Below are positions 11,790 through 24,400 of a stretch of DNA of 64,000 bases, piece after piece. The notes under the pieces are model-generated. The model saw only the letters and a list, made by a program, of their open reading frames with translations. It was not told the DNA's origin and did no database searches. The stretch is from Phanerochaete sordida (Eukaryota > Basidiomycota > Agaricomycetes > Polyporales > Phanerochaetaceae): NCBI GenBank assembly GCA_019973155.2, contig BPQB01000105.1:1-64000 (forward strand). The letters are read 5' to 3'. The position numbers and the translations under genes were made by a program. Positions within the stretch are counted from its first letter, which is position 1. Every line of letters starts with the position of its first letter.

Positions 11790-13080
11790 CCATCAAAGCC
11801 GCCGCTCGACGCGTTCTGCAGCCTGCCATGAACTTCGTCATCGAAAACGAGGGCAAGCCTGTGCCCGACCTGGCCTCTGTCTCTACACGCTCAAGCTCGC
11901 AGCCGTCCGCCAACGCGGGCGAGTACGAGAATAAGGAGTTGGCTGTGTTGAATGCAGGCAGGAGGCGATTCGGAGGCACTCCCAGCGGCTGCGGCGGTAG
12001 ACGCAGAGCCCAAGGTGCGTGTGCTTGCGGTGCTGTTCGATGGGCCCGACTGACGCATGCATGCTGCTCTTCGCAGAGCGTCAAGTGCTCCGAGTACGGC
12101 AAGACCTCCACGAACACCACCCCGCAGTACCATATCAGGAACAGCGAGCACGACTAGCTCGAGGAGTCGAGCGAACAAGCGCGTTCCCTCCCCCTTGTCC
12201 GCACGCGCCGCTGCTGACCGCCCTCGCAGGTCAAGCCGCTCACGAAAGAAGGAAGAAGCAGGAGCTTACCGAGCCCCGCGAGAAGATGGCCGTAAAGGCG
12301 TGGCAGGAGGCTGAGGATCACTAGGAGAACGACGCGATCCGGCGCAAGTCCGGTAAGGTGCGCCGTCCTCCTCCGCCTCGCCCACTTGCCCTCCGTCCCA
12401 CGCACGATGCTCGCGCTCACACGCACGATGCTCGCGCTCACACGCACGCCGCAGGACATGAACCATATCCGGGAATAGCTGAGGCGAAGGAGGCGATCAA
12501 GGAGGCCGAGGCGAAGCGCCGCGGTGCGCCCTCTCCTCTCCTCCTCCCCCTCCCACAGACTCACCGACCTTACCGGACTCACCCGGCCACAGAGAAAGCC
12601 GAAGATGCGAGAGCGCGCGCCGCCGTCAAGGCGCGAGCTGAGGCCGACAAGCGCGATCGCGGCGCCGAGCGGCGCCGCCGGGAAGGACTAGCCCACGCCG
12701 CGGCTGCAGGTACGCATGGCGGGCGGCGCGCAGCCGTACACGACGACGCTGGCGAGTGACGCGAGTGCGCAGTTCTCTTTTTGTGAGCGTCGGGCGCGCG
12801 CTGATGGAAGCAGAGCTCCGTCAGATCGCGGAGCACCTCGCGGAGCAGGGCTTGAACGTCGACTCCGCGACGCAGTTCCCGCGGTGCATTTCTTGGCGCG
12901 TGTGTGCGTGGGCTGGGCGCTGATGTCCGCGCAGGAAACAGTTCTCGCAGGAGGACTTTGGGAGGACGTTGTGCGAGCTCGGATTGACGCCGTCTGCGGT
13001 GAGTGGATGGGTCTTGTGTGTGGGTAGACGGGGGCTTATTGGTGTGTGTAGGTGCTTATTGCGTCGTGACCGCGTGCGCG
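11790..13080 (+). pseudogene. UBX-domain gene copy, broken
   Basis: Collinear, intron-containing copy of the UBX gene at 1238..2722, hence a DNA-level duplication rather than a retrocopy. Recognisable: the UBA end (MNFVIENEGKPVPDLASVS, 11829), the zinc-finger exon with eroded cysteines (~12077..12160), the coiled-coil exons, and UBX end (QFSQEDFGRTLCELGLTPSA, ~12940..13002). Disabling changes include TAG for the Gln codon in HDQFEE (12154..12156), TAG in the EEHKANE segment (~12322) and TAG in the LREELK segment (~12475), plus apparent frameshifts before the UBX domain. The homologous 3' UTR follows at 13112..13155. No intact product is expected. Confidence 0.85.
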
Positions 13081-13419
13081 GAGTTGGATATACGAGAAGC
13101 GTGCTGTACTTTAGGGCTGTCAACAGGAAGGTTGAACATCGCTTTGGGTCGTGTGTGCGTGTAGAGATTCGGACGTGCGGATGTGTGGGGCAGACTTGGT
13201 CACCGTGCTCCTGCTAGTTCTGGTATCGCGAATGCTCGAAGCGCAACCATGCGAATCGCAGCAGCTGTGTTCCAACTTTTCCTGATTTTCGTTGATTCTG
13301 AAGCGACAACACCGTCCACTGACCGTCTGGCTCTTCTTATTTACATAGCTCAGCTACTTTCGCGCCAGAAGCAGCCGCTGGCCCACAATATATGCCGATA
13401 AATATCACAGGAATAATCG

Positions 13420-13870
13420 CAAGGCACGTCTCGCAGCTAACTCACCGCTCCCTAAATGCCAATTTGACCATCATGCATCGCCAGCATCACCACCGACTGC
13501 GTTTTCGCTCTCGCCCACACCACTATTCTCGCCCTGCCAGCCGCCACCAAAGACGCCGCGCTCAATACTAGCAGGTGGTCCTCAACTCACACTCCCAGCA
13601 TCGCCCGTCCTCGCACCCCCACCATCCCTACCGCCGAAGAGTCCACCCGCACCGTCCACCCCTCCAGTGGCGTCCCCGCTGACGCTCGCGCCGCCATTCT
13701 CGCCCTGCGCACCGCCGAACTCAAAGATGCCCAGGTCGGGGCCGAACGCGCTCCCGCCGTCCGCATCGTCGGATTGTCTGCTCTGCGCTCTCACACCGCC
13801 GCCGTCGCCCGTCGTGGAACCAGTAAGAGAGAGCGTGCTAGTGCCGCCTACGGCTGGCAACGCGTGGTGA
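13420..13870 (-). pseudogene. Decayed glycine-rich secreted protein, copy B
   Basis: Minus-strand remnant. 13860..13582 still reads with family flavour (FGGAQGENGGASVSGDATGG), but the 59-residue repeat is eroded, the C-terminal part has diverged and no signal-peptide exon remains. The family 3' UTR is recognisable at 13378..13440. It occupies the same slot as copies A and C, between UBX and DUF6535 sequences. Confidence 0.6.
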
Positions 13871-13924
13871 ATCGTTTCGTTGGATGTATGTGGGGACGCG
13901 ATTTCCGCCTACAAACATATACTG

Positions 13925-16900
13925 TCAGTGCCCGCAACAAGTGAATCGCATCATTTTACTGACATTTTCGACCTCGTCCGGTACCGTCGGTAGTGGGCCG
14001 GTGTGCTGATAGTGCTCATAATGAGAGAGCAACCGATCGGGAGGTGCTAGTACCTGACTTCCGGCGTGCTCTGATGGCGCACCAATTGCCCCGTCAGCTT
14101 CCCCAGGCGTAGAATAGTCGGGCTGCGTGATAGATGGCCATGCTGCGCGAGGCGCATGGCCGGCTAAATTGTCGGAATCGGAGCTAGTGCGCGTCCGAGT
14201 GGAACGTCCAGGCCTAGCGGACAGCGAACGACGCGCAGGAGGCTTCGCGAACGTAGGAGGTAGCGTCGGACATGCTCTATTAGGGCTTTGCTGAATTGCG
14301 TTCAGAGTAGCAGTAGGGCGTAGGCTCTGCCCCGGCGAGTTTACCGTAGTCCTGCCTTCTTCGAGCTGGAAGTCAATTGACCGCGTATTTTGCCATCCAT
14401 TCCCGGCCAAGACCGACGAAGCCTGACCAATGATCTCATTCACGAGTCTTCCTTGCACGCTGGTCTCGATGGTGTTGTTGCCGCGTTGCTGATCCTTGGC
14501 CTGGGCGTCGCCGGGCCTTGCATCTGCCAAGCCCTTCAAAGTCGACTGTAACTCCTGAGGAATGTCCTGGCGTTTCAGCGCTAGGCTTGCGAGAATGGGT
14601 ATCGTATAACCACTCAAATGCTCTTCCCCAATGAGCTCTGTATTATATGTGGCTTTGACGAGCACCGGAATCAGTTGCCTCCACTTGCTGGGAGAACCTT
14701 CTCTTCCGAAGTTACAAGGCACGTCTTGCAATGAAATGAGTACGAGGCAGAGCGCAATGAAATCGAAGACCTGTAGATGGTCTCCCGCGCCGTCGCCAGT
14801 ACATTGCGTGCAGAGTAGAGTAAATGTCCACAGGTCGCGCAAGATTTTTTGTATTCGTGGCGTTGTGAGATCCTCGCCTGTGTGGAGCTGCTCGTGCATA
14901 ATAGCCTCCCACGACGATTCAAATCCGAAAGTCTCAGAACCTGCGCGTTGCCGTCCTGTTATGAGACATCCGTAGAACTTGAGAGCATTTGTGAGAAGAT
15001 CTGGGAATGCATGAACCACTGCTGCAAGTGGCGCTGAAACATCTGCATGATTGTTCGAGAGAGCCTCCATGATTTTAGCACTGGTTGTCGCTGTACCTCC
15101 ATTGTAGTATGATGGCTGCAGGGTTAGGTCCACAACGTTCCAGGGCAGTGAAGTATTGAGTATGAAGGTAAGCATAAGCATAGCCTCGACGGATGAGTGC
15201 TGCAACCTGCGCCACGATGGACAAGATAGAGAATCTGTAGCCAGGAGTATCTGGACAGCAGGAATCTGTACATATTGAGGGGTGGGATTGCTCAGGGAAA
15301 GGAGGTGGTCCCAGGTGGTATTTAACTTCATCCCTTCACTCCTTTTGTGGGCTGTCAAGGCAATCCCAACGACGTCAATGACATCCTGAGTGGGCCAGCC
15401 TGTAGTCCAGTTTCTGAGAAGCTGAAGCATGATCGCTTGCATGGTAGGATCTTTGGCTAATGCGCAGGCCCGAGGAGGGAGCGGGCGAGGAGACCAGGAG
15501 AAGATGATTGCAACAGCAGTTGACATCCACTGGTAGGACTCTGGGGTCATGTCCTTAGAGTCCATGGTCTTAGTCAGGTGAGGCCGCAGGGTTTCTGCCA
15601 TGAGATCGATGAGCACTGTCCATGCTCCCTCGGTGAGCATAGAAAGATTAAGTAACCCGCTAATATGACCATGAACATTGAGCTTCCAGTGTGTGTGACT
15701 GGCTCCTCCAATACGGTGCTGGATGCAACCCATAACGAAGGCAGTGATAGACGGGGGCGGTGTTTGTGTTTGTTTCAGAACTTCGACCATGTTCTCGAGG
15801 ATGGGGCCATCATTGACAATAACTTTGTCCACTGATAACAGGAATTTATAACTTTCGTAAGACTGGCGCATCAGATAATCTTCTTCATTGCTGGGATCGG
15901 CTTGTAGAAGAGCGAAGTGAGAAAGCCATAGTGACAATCGAGTAGTCAACCATGGTATCAAGATGACCAGCCATCGTAAAAACTTGAGAATTAGCCAGTG
16001 TAGAAGGCCCAGTGGCACAAAGATGGGGATGGCTAATAAAGCAGCAAAGCATGCAAGGAGCCCGTTGATATCATCCAGCCAATGTAAGACTTTCTCGAAG
16101 GTCTTGTCAACGGGGTCCAAGCTTGATAACTTGGATAGCACCCACATCATGATCTGTCCGGTCACTGTGATAGCAAGGAGAAGTGCACCGTGCAGAGCGG
16201 CCGCGCGCTTTTTGAGGTGACATGCAGCATAGATACGCCCCATACGAAGTGCGTGTTTGAGGAGCGCGATCTTGTATGGACACCGAGGGGAAGCGAGAGG
16301 GGCAATGGTCGTGAGCAGTGCAAAAAAAGCCCAGCCTGTGACCAGGGGAAGTGTAGATCTGCCGATAATATCATTTGCGGCTGCTGTATAGAAGCAGAGG
16401 CCAATGAAGAAGAGACCAAGTGAAAGGTGGAGGAGAAGAGGGAGCATTGCGGCAATCTCGAAGACTTTCCAGGCTTTCAGACCAGTATAGCGGTATTGGC
16501 GAGCCCGGAGCTGCTCCTCGGGTGAAATCCATTCCATTGCCATGTATTCGATCAGCCATTGCTTGACGAGCATCCCAAACGATGCTGTCGATAGGCTGAC
16601 GATGAGGCTCGCAAACCAGAGCCCGTTGACGCGAAGAGCCCACAGAGGGGCCTCGAATGGCAGGTCGTCGGGGAAGGGCATCACGGGGCGCAGAACGCCG
16701 TTGATGAGAGTGTAGTTTTGCGCGAGGGACTGTCGCATAAGGAATACTAGCTCGTCGGTGTTGTCAGGGGTAAGGTTACTGTAGCTGTCAACAACAAAGG
16801 TTGTCACAACGGCTGAGAACAGGCCAGCCTGTGCACACGCGGTGAGCATCATGGATGGCGCGCGACATATGCCATACACGCACGAAGACCAAAAGGGTAT

Positions 16901-17123
16901 CAATATCCTCTTTTGTGTCAGCCACTTTCTGCACATCGACATCTCGTACGCTCTTGGCCATTGTCTGCCAGATGTCCGACGGTCTTCCTCGAGACGTGTC
17001 CAACATGTCTTCCTGTGACCGGCATCAATGGCCTGGCATCAAAATCACAGGACATAATTAACGATACTCGACGCTTACGTTTGAGTCATCGGTTCTGCTC
17101 GGCCTTCGACTTTTGCGGTTCAT
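13925..17123 (-). CDS. DUF6535 multi-pass membrane protein, copy 2
   Basis: Exons 17123..17079 (start MNRKSRRPSRTDDSN), 17012..16884 and 16828..13925 give about 1025 aa. Exon 2 is again 129 nt, and the junction rebuilds LLVF-AGLFSAVVTTFVVDSY. The DUF6535 domain (~55-240) has four clear hydrophobic segments; extra hydrophobic stretches at ~260-330 (LLACFAALLAIPIFVPLGLLHW and following) are stronger than in copies 1 and 3. A helical region matches the other copies to ~residue 800. The last ~170 residues (low-complexity, Ser/Pro/Arg-rich, ending FTCCGH) are unrelated to the spliced tails of copies 1 and 3, so this copy either reads through the ancestral exon 3 donor or was rearranged at its 3' end. 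No stop disrupts it. Role unknown. Confidence 0.8.
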
Positions 17124-18258
17124 AATTGGGTGTGCAGTGCAGGATAACTAGGACTTGCAAGAGCGAGGTCGCAGGTGGATGACTCGGAGAAGGGGAAACA
17201 GCACGGGTCCCACGGGCAGGAGGAGGTGTTATAGGGTTTCGTTGCCGCATGGCATAGGCAAGGCACGCCTGCGGCCGATGCATGTCAAAGTCGTGCCGGC
17301 CAACGCTCAGAAGATCGACGGAAATGAATGTCTAAGTAGGTATCGATTGGCATGGTTGACGGATATAAGGCCGCAAACGGTTCAAGATCACGCGAAGGCC
17401 CGAAGTGTGGAAAACACCGATCGGATCACAAGATGAACATATGCTCGGTAGTGTGCAGTAACGCAGGTCACCTTGTGCTATCTTCATTTAGCCAGACATG
17501 CCTCTGAGTCGAGGGCACAATTGATGCTAAGAGCGTGGATGGTCACCTGCTCTATGTCTGCGGACGAGAACGCGGCAGACTGGCGGTTGTAAATGACCTG
17601 TACCGATGTCGTCGTTCACACGATATACACCGCGCTGTGAGACAAAACTAGCCAGACAGGGCGCTCATGAGTGACCTGTCAGGGTGAGATTTCCGGAGTG
17701 CACATCATACTGCAAGAGCTTACCTACCTGCCTCAGCCTCAATATACTTGTCACAAGGAGGGGAGATCTTATGAAGCAAGAGTTTAATGGACGTGGTATG
17801 GAGCTTCGGAAACATGGTGGGCGGGGGAGGGAGCGTGGAATCTCCCTGCCACCGTCAACGCGAAAGGCCTCCCGACTGAGACGCATGCGCCCTACAGCTA
17901 CTCGCCGGGTCAGACATCGGCGTGCAACTCCCGTGACTCATAGGCTTCGACTCTGCACGCATAGTAGACTGAAGTCAATTTTATGCCCACCTTCGATTCA
18001 TGAAGTCGGGATGAGGTGGCTTTGATGTGATGTAGGTGCCATCGAAGTGAAGGCTGTCGCGGGAGAGAGGAAGTCTTTCAGAAGGCCAAGTCTTATGAGA
18101 CTTGCCACAGCCTGAGAGCACAGGACGTACCTGTCCCACCCTCAGAAAAGTATTCCAGGACAGCTTGCGGAGCAAGGTTGGACAAGCAGGCAGTCGAGCG
18201 GTATGGTGGTGGTGGGCGGAGGCAATTGAAAACGGCGTGGCGGGACCCCGAGCCGCGT
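17124..18258. other. Spacer with the duplicated block of unit 1
   Basis: No gene supported. 17690..18130 resembles 10535..10900. The first ~150 bp are the 5' region of DUF6535 copy 2. Confidence 0.5.
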
Positions 18259-18281
18259 TGCGCCACGAAGTGCGCGCTCAT
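18259..18281. promoter_or_regulatory. Copy 3 of the cassette-start promoter motif
   Basis: Near-identical to 1154..1176 (GCGCCACGAAGTGCGCGC core), followed by a similar CCACCGCCCG run at ~18307. Only scraps of a UBX gene lie downstream. Confidence 0.6.
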
Positions 18282-18749
18282 CGACCACTTGCCTGAGTCC
18301 CTCTGCCACCGCCCGCGTCCTCTCGCCGCCTCAGCCACCTTGACGCGACTCTGCATTCATTCATCCTCATCTCTCTCACTCTCACTGAACAGATTTTGCT
18401 CCCTTGATCGTCGTCACGCAAGATAAGGTCATCCCAGCTCGGCCTTCCAAGGGCCTTGCCCAACTCGTGTCAACTGTGAATCCACCTGCGCTGCACCAGT
18501 TATCATTTCGAGTAATGACACTGCACAGGGTCACTAGAAACACTCTTAAATCCTCCAAAGCACCGCGGACAGCATATTGACGCGGTCTGTAGCCCAAGAC
18601 AAACCTCATTATCAAGGACGAGAAGCACTCTGTCTTCCGTCATAGCCCGTTCCAGGCACTCGGCCACCGACGCAACACGAGGCCGGAAACCAAGGAAGAG
18701 CACGAGATGGGCCGTCTCAGCTGTCTATGAGAACTAGACGAGAGGTGAA

Positions 18750-18815
18750 CCAAGGGCACTTGCAGCTGCCGGGGCGGTAGGCGTGGAGCCCGTAGTGCGT
18801 TCGTTTGCAATGCCT
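18750..18815 (+). pseudogene. UBX gene scrap, end of exon 2
   Basis: The segment with GGGCACTTGCAGCTGCCG and the following ~45 bp aligns with the end of UBX exon 2 plus its donor (1547..1600) and with the pseudogene (11970..12025). No other coding part was found between 18282 and 19122, so nearly the whole UBX gene is deleted or unrecognisable in unit 3. Confidence 0.45.
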
Positions 18816-19122
18816 CGTGAACGTGGTCTGCTCATATGTGCCTGATGTCTCTCGCTCGAAGACATTTCGGAATAGACTGCCTGCTGGGTCACTAACGTTG
18901 GACGTCGACGCCAACGTCATGTGTCTCGATGCGGTCCTCGACGTGCGTCTTCGCGACACCTTCTCCCCCACCACGGTCTCCTACGCCATGAAAACGATGC
19001 CTTCTACATACCAACCTCGATGAGCTACCACGTCGCCCGGCAGAACGCCCTTTGCAACATGTCACCTTGCTGGACAGACGTGGATTTTGGTGGAGCTGAT
19101 ATTGTTTGCAGGTGCTCGTCGC

Positions 19123-19175
19123 TTCGCAATCTCCTGCGCTACACAACCTGGTCGTGTAGCGCAGGAGATTGCGAA
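19123..19175. repeat. Perfect 22-bp-stem hairpin
   Basis: Arms 19123..19144 and 19154..19175 are exact reverse complements around a 9-nt loop (AACCTGGTC). This is far longer than expected by chance. The element lies in the spacer between the UBX scrap and the 3' end of glycine-rich copy C, with no ORF across it. Confidence 0.9.
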
Positions 19176-19182
19176 ATGTATT

Positions 19183-19270
19183 CATGCTGAGGTTGTGCCT
19201 CACAACCTCAGCATGTATGCATCTTCGCTCATGCATGCACACATCATACGATGTCGCATGCATGCATCTT
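19183..19270. repeat. Second perfect hairpin and CATGCATG inverted repeats
   Basis: 19183..19197 (CATGCTGAGGTTGTG) and 19201..19215 are perfect 15-bp complements with a 3-nt loop, only 7 bp after the preceding hairpin. Further on, CATGCATGC at ~19231 and GCATGCATG at ~19256 form another inverted pair. Confidence 0.85.
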
Positions 19271-19427
19271 TGGATGCGTGTGCGTAGATTGCAGTCAAGT
19301 CCCTCAAAGGCGACATACACCTTCGCACAAGCTGCAATTGTTGGCTCACGATAACTATTGATAAATATCAAAGCAGATTTCCCGAGGTCCGTATCCCAAC
19401 TATCAGTCTTCTACGTAAAGGTAACAC

Positions 19428-20072
19428 TCAAGCACTGCCAGCATTGCCACCAACAGCGCTGCCGCTCTCGCTCAGACCACCGTTCCCGCCCTGCGCGCCT
19501 CCACCAAAGATGCTGAACCCGCTGCTGGACGCCGAGCCTCCGTTCGCGGGGCCCGCATTGCCCGTCTGCGCATCCCCGCCGTCTCCACCGCTGCCGAAGA
19601 ACCCGCCCTCGCCACCAGTGCCGCCAGTCGCACCGCCGCTGACGCTGGCACCGCCGTTCCCGCCCTGCGCACCACCGAAGCCGAAGATGTTGAAGCCAGA
19701 GCTGAGGGCGCTGCCGCCGTTGGCGGGCCCAGCGTTGCCAGTCTGCGCGCTGCCGCCGTTCCCGCCGCTCCCAACGAAGCCGGCGTCGGCGCCCGCGCCG
19801 CCGGTCGCGGAGCCGGAGAGCGAGACACCGCCGTTTCCTCCCATGGCTATATCCACTGGTGAGCTGCTTGCTTTGGACTACGAAGAGGACGAGTGCTTAC
19901 AAGAGCCGCCGAAGAGGCCAGAGCCATAGTCGTACGCGGAACCGCCGTTGGCGCTGTCCGAGTTTCCGCTGACGGCGGACCCGCCGTTGCCGCCGTCGCC
20001 GAAGAGGGGAGCAGCGAATGCGCCGCTGAGGGCGACTGCGAGGATGGTGAAGGAGACGATGGAGGCGTGCAT
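19428..20072 (-). CDS. Secreted glycine-rich repeat protein, copy C
   Basis: Two exons, 20072..19901 (172 nt) and 19846..19428 (419 nt), give 196 aa. Signal peptide MHASIVSFTILAVALSGAFA, then a mature chain almost wholly Gly, Ala, Ser and Asn. After a short N-terminal half-repeat come two copies of a 59-residue unit beginning GGNGG, with GFFGSGGNGG (or GFVGSGGNGG), AQTGNAGPANGGSA and an aromatic IFG near the end, then a third unit cut to ~20 residues. The donor is TCTT|GTAAGC and the phase-1 junction is the same in all four intact members. Composition resembles mycobacterial PGRS proteins; I claim no homology. Function unknown: cell-surface, extracellular-matrix or ice/water-surface roles are possible. 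DUF6535 copy 3 lies upstream on the same strand. Confidence 0.8.
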
Positions 20073-20173
20073 GGCGAGGAGAGTGGTTTAGAAGGTGATG
20101 AAGAGAAGATGCTGCTGCTGGGTGTGCTGGAGGAGGATGCGAGGTGCTGAGGTGGAGTGTCGACCACTGCAGC

Positions 20174-20181
20174 CTTAAATA
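20174..20181 (-). promoter_or_regulatory. TATA-like box of glycine-rich copy C
   Basis: TATTTAAG on the minus strand, ~105 nt upstream of the ATG. Comparable boxes (TAYTTAAG) stand 98-107 nt upstream of all four intact family members. Confidence 0.55.
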
Positions 20182-21498
20182 CTCTTCGGGCTCCCCTGTA
20201 GAGCCCCTCGTCGAACGTAAAGTCCAGCTCGTTCTTGCGATCCTGCCAGGCGAGACTGACGAAACTACTGTAGGCGACCAGTCGCGCCCTCGACTTTGCT
20301 CCCGCGAGCATCCTCGCCAACGCTGTACTGCGGGCGGACGCGCAAAGGAGGGTATATTGGGCCCCTAGCGTCCCATCTCCTGTGTGAGTCTCGGATTTTC
20401 GGGCTGTTAGAGCCGCCTTGACGGTTCTCTGCAGATCGTGGCTCCTATTACGATCGGCGCCGCGGCGGCTCGATCATAACTTGCAAAACATCCGGGGTCG
20501 ACCTCACAGAGGTGGCGAGCTGGCTTTGGGCGACTGCCCAGGACTTGGTGAGCATTTCGTCCAAACACGTAGGATTGCGTTTGCTCAAGGGCTGTCTCTG
20601 AATTCCAGGGGCTCGCGGAGACGTGCTATCCCCAACTGCCTCTAAGCTGTGGGAAGCCCAGGCTGCGATCGACACATACTCCTTCTGCGCATAGCTTTCT
20701 TGATAACATCCGTCACAGCATCACCCACCCAGCAATAAAACTATAACCATGCTCGCGCGACCTCAATTTGCCTGGCTGCATCAGCGGAATGCAAGATGAA
20801 ACGGCGGGTGCTGTCCACGATCTACGTTGTGGGCGTAATGATCTGCGTGCGGAAGCAAGCGCAGCAGCCTGGGCGATCGGGCGACGGTGGCCGTTTGCTC
20901 TTGTTTGGCTACCGAGAGGCTGGAATGACGCGGTGCCCGCACAAGAGGGCATAATCAGAGCCTCTGGTTCTGTGCTCATCGACGCCCTTGGTACAGTGCA
21001 AATACCCACAATTCGCATCTGAAAGAGTTCACCTCGTAGCTCCAGCAAAATCTTGTATAGTGGTGGGGCGCCGTCGCGCTTTGCAGCGAGTGCGCTTCAT
21101 TCGACCTCCTTCGTTCTCGTTCTGCGCAGCCTTTCAATCCTAACGCCTTTCATGGCCGATTACGTGGTCAGATCGAGTCGAATCGATGATCCTTGGGGAA
21201 GGGGCACGATCTCGCCTCCAGGCTTGTGCGACGCACGACGCGTTCGCGTACCGTCAGAGCAGCTTTGACAAAGCATATCTGGGTACGAGATCACAATGAA
21301 TCATATTGTACACGCGCATACAGCATTCGAATTTCATGCGAGCCGCCAAACGATCTGTGACAAAGTGAATCTATGATACGTTTTTGCTTTGCTCAATATT
21401 AGGCGCTGTCAAACCGCTCAGATAGCTCTCGTCCGAGGCCTGTGTGTCATAATCAGAAAGAGCACATTATATTCGAAGGAGGAAAGTACGTACGTTTC
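20182..21498. repeat. Upstream flank of glycine-rich copy C, repeated elsewhere
   Basis: No gene. 20340..20475 (GGACCC-like run, GACGGTTCTCTGCAGATC, GCTCCTATTACGATC) matches 27590..27725 and, inverted, 32810..32905 and 34985..35095. 20790..20960 matches 28740..28885 and, inverted, 32325..32440 and 34490..34660. The amplified unit therefore carries at least ~900 bp of upstream DNA with each glycine-rich gene. Confidence 0.6.
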
Positions 21499-24400
21499 CT
21501 AGCTGGTTGCGGGTGCATCGGGGGACGCTGAGGACGAACGCCCTACACCACTGTCACCTTGTTCGGCATGGTTTTCCTCCTCGCGAGTAGGCACTGTGAT
21601 CGGATGGCTCGAGTTTTGAGCTCCATCGCGGACGGCCGCAGCGTTCATCTCAACGACACATGGCCCTGCAAGCTCATATTCCATGACTATATGCTTGGGC
21701 AGAGATGTCTACGCACGCATGTGAGCGACTGGCATTCTGCGTTCGTACATTACGACACGAACCTCACTTGCATTTCTCTGCGGCGAAATTACATTTGCAG
21801 ACATGCCCTCTGCGCTTTGTTCTTCCGTTGACGGCTCCCGAGCGGTGTTGCGATCGTTTCTCGCGAAGACGAAGGGCGCGGGGCGGAATGTCTCAAATGT
21901 CGTACAGTCGTGGGTAGACGAGGTTGGGGTGGCGATATCACGAAGGGCTGGAAGGTGTACCTAAGAGCGCATGTCAGCACGGATTTGAATGTACCTGAAC
22001 GCTTCATCCCACCTCATCTGCCTCACACAGCGATAGAGAGCGATCTGCAAGTGCCTCCGGGCCAGGCACTGCGGCAGGGTCTTGGTCATACGTGCCGCCA
22101 ACAGTCGTTTGTCCAGCTGGCGTGCGATAGGCATACCCAGCAGTTTCTTCGAGATCGATAGGCATAATATTTATAGGGCTCACGGGAGCGCTCTTCCACG
22201 GATCCAGGTCAGCGATTGTGCGGACCGGGGAGCGACGAGACTATAAACGTACCTTCATCGCGCTCCTTGATAGTTGCAACCCGTTCCCGCTCTCAGATAC
22301 GGCCCTTGCGACCTGGATCTCGTTTACTGATTCGGCATTAACGAGGACGCCACGGCTCAATGTACCGCATGAGCGGATGGTCCCCTCAAGCGCTGCGTGG
22401 TCTGAGGATAAGGAGGCGGTCAGGTCGATCTCGTCCGATATCTGTGGACCGTTGTCAGCTTCTACAGACCAATGCATTCCATGATGCACTTGGCGTACCT
22501 GTACCTGTCCATCAAGGGGCGCACGATGATCGTCGTACAATACGCTCTTCGACGAGTATCGGTCGCCCGAGTTCTCTTCCGTGCCGCCTTCGCGACTGCC
22601 CTGAGAGAATGGCTCGGAGGGACCATCGGCATGCTGATGCTTCTCGAGGGCGACGCTTTGACCCGCCGCAGATCCGAGGAGAGAGGAATCATCCATCGTT
22701 CGTGGCGGTATAGGCAGTGCAGCATACTCCCTGCTTAATACCCCGTCACCTCCGCTGCGCGTGGGTGACTGAAATTGCAGCTCAGCACCGGTAAGATATA
22801 AACTGCGCACTTCCACTCACTGTTACGCGCAATGGACCCAAGTCTTGATAGCCACCCATGTGCGCCAATCGTTCCAGAACATCCCTCAGCTCCTGCGGAA
22901 CGTCGGCACTGTCATGTGGGAGTCGTCGAAGTGCACGGTTTGCGAGGCTGGGGATCGAATAATCCGAACGGGCTTCTCGAACAAGCCGACCATCGTCCGC
23001 GGTTTTGGTGAACACCGGCACCAGCTTCCTCCAGTCACCTGCGGGGTCTTCTCTGCCAAAGATGCGCGGTACGTTCGGGGCTGCGAGGACGAGGCAGAGC
23101 TTGATGAAGTCAGAGGTCCATAGGTAGTCTCCGCCGTCGTCGCTGGTCGCTGGATGTGCGCAGAGTAGCACGAATGACCACAGGTCGCGCATGACTGGCT
23201 CCGCGAGACGGCTGCTCTTCATAGCATTGATATGTTCCCAGAGCGGCGTATGCGGGAGCGGATCTGCGAAAGATACAGCCTTGTAAAATTGGAGAGCGCT
23301 CATGAGAAGGTCGGGAGACCCGTGAACTGCTGCGGCGAGTGGCTGAGAGATGTCTGCATGACCTTTGGGGAGTCGAGCGAGCACCGTAGCGAGTGTGGTG
23401 GCTGAACCTCCGTTGTAGTATGACGGGGGGAGTTCATAGTCAGAGGGGTAAGAGAAGCGAGTATCAATTGGTAGAGTCGTGTGAAGTACGAACACGAGCA
23501 ATAAGTGTGCATGTGTCGTCACGGCGCCCTCAAGAACATTGATCGAGCGGAGGAGGACTTGAATGAGAGGCTGCTGTATGGCCGAAGAAATAGGTTGATC
23601 TAAGAGAAGAAGGTGATCCCATGTCGTGTATGACATCCTCTCTGCGCTCCTTCTTTGGGCCGTCAGGAAAATCCCGACGACATCAACAAAGTCTTGCTTA
23701 GGCCAGTCGTGGATGCACTCTCTCAGGATCTGGAGCATGCTTGCGCGGACCGCAGGATCGGCTACCAATGTACGCGCTGTCGGAGGAAGAGGGCGAGGCG
23801 ACCAGGAGAAGACGAGTACGACAGCAACTGTCGCCCAGCAGCCGGACTTCTCCGTACCGGTAAGATGGGACTGCAGCGTCTCCACTATGAGATTCACGAG
23901 TACTGCCCAAGCCCCCTCGGAGAGCGTAGACAGATCGGGTAGCCCACGAATGGGCCCATCGGCGTGCAGTGGTGCCCAGCGCGCGTAGCTGGCCTCTCCG
24001 ACACGAAGCCGGATGCATTCAAGGACGAAGGTGACGACAGGCTGCGGTGGAGCTTGCGTTTGCTTTAGAACGTTGACCATGTTCTCGAGGACGGGACCGT
24101 CGTTGAAAATGGCTTTGTCGACTGAGAGGAGCAGCTCATGGGTTTCGTAAGGCTGGCGCATCAGGTAGTCTTCTTCGTCACTAGTGTCGGCCTGGAAGTA
24201 TAAGGATGCAAGCAGATATGGCAACCTGAAAGCTAGGAAGTAGGAGACGAAGACCAAGGCGTCGATGGGTAGATACAGGAATCGATGATGGTGGCGGGTG
24301 TAATGGTACGACGTCTTCCTTTCAAGCCTCATATCATTAGCTTGATCAATTTGTCGACCGAGCACGATCAGCATCTTCACAGGGGCTAGCCATGTCCACA

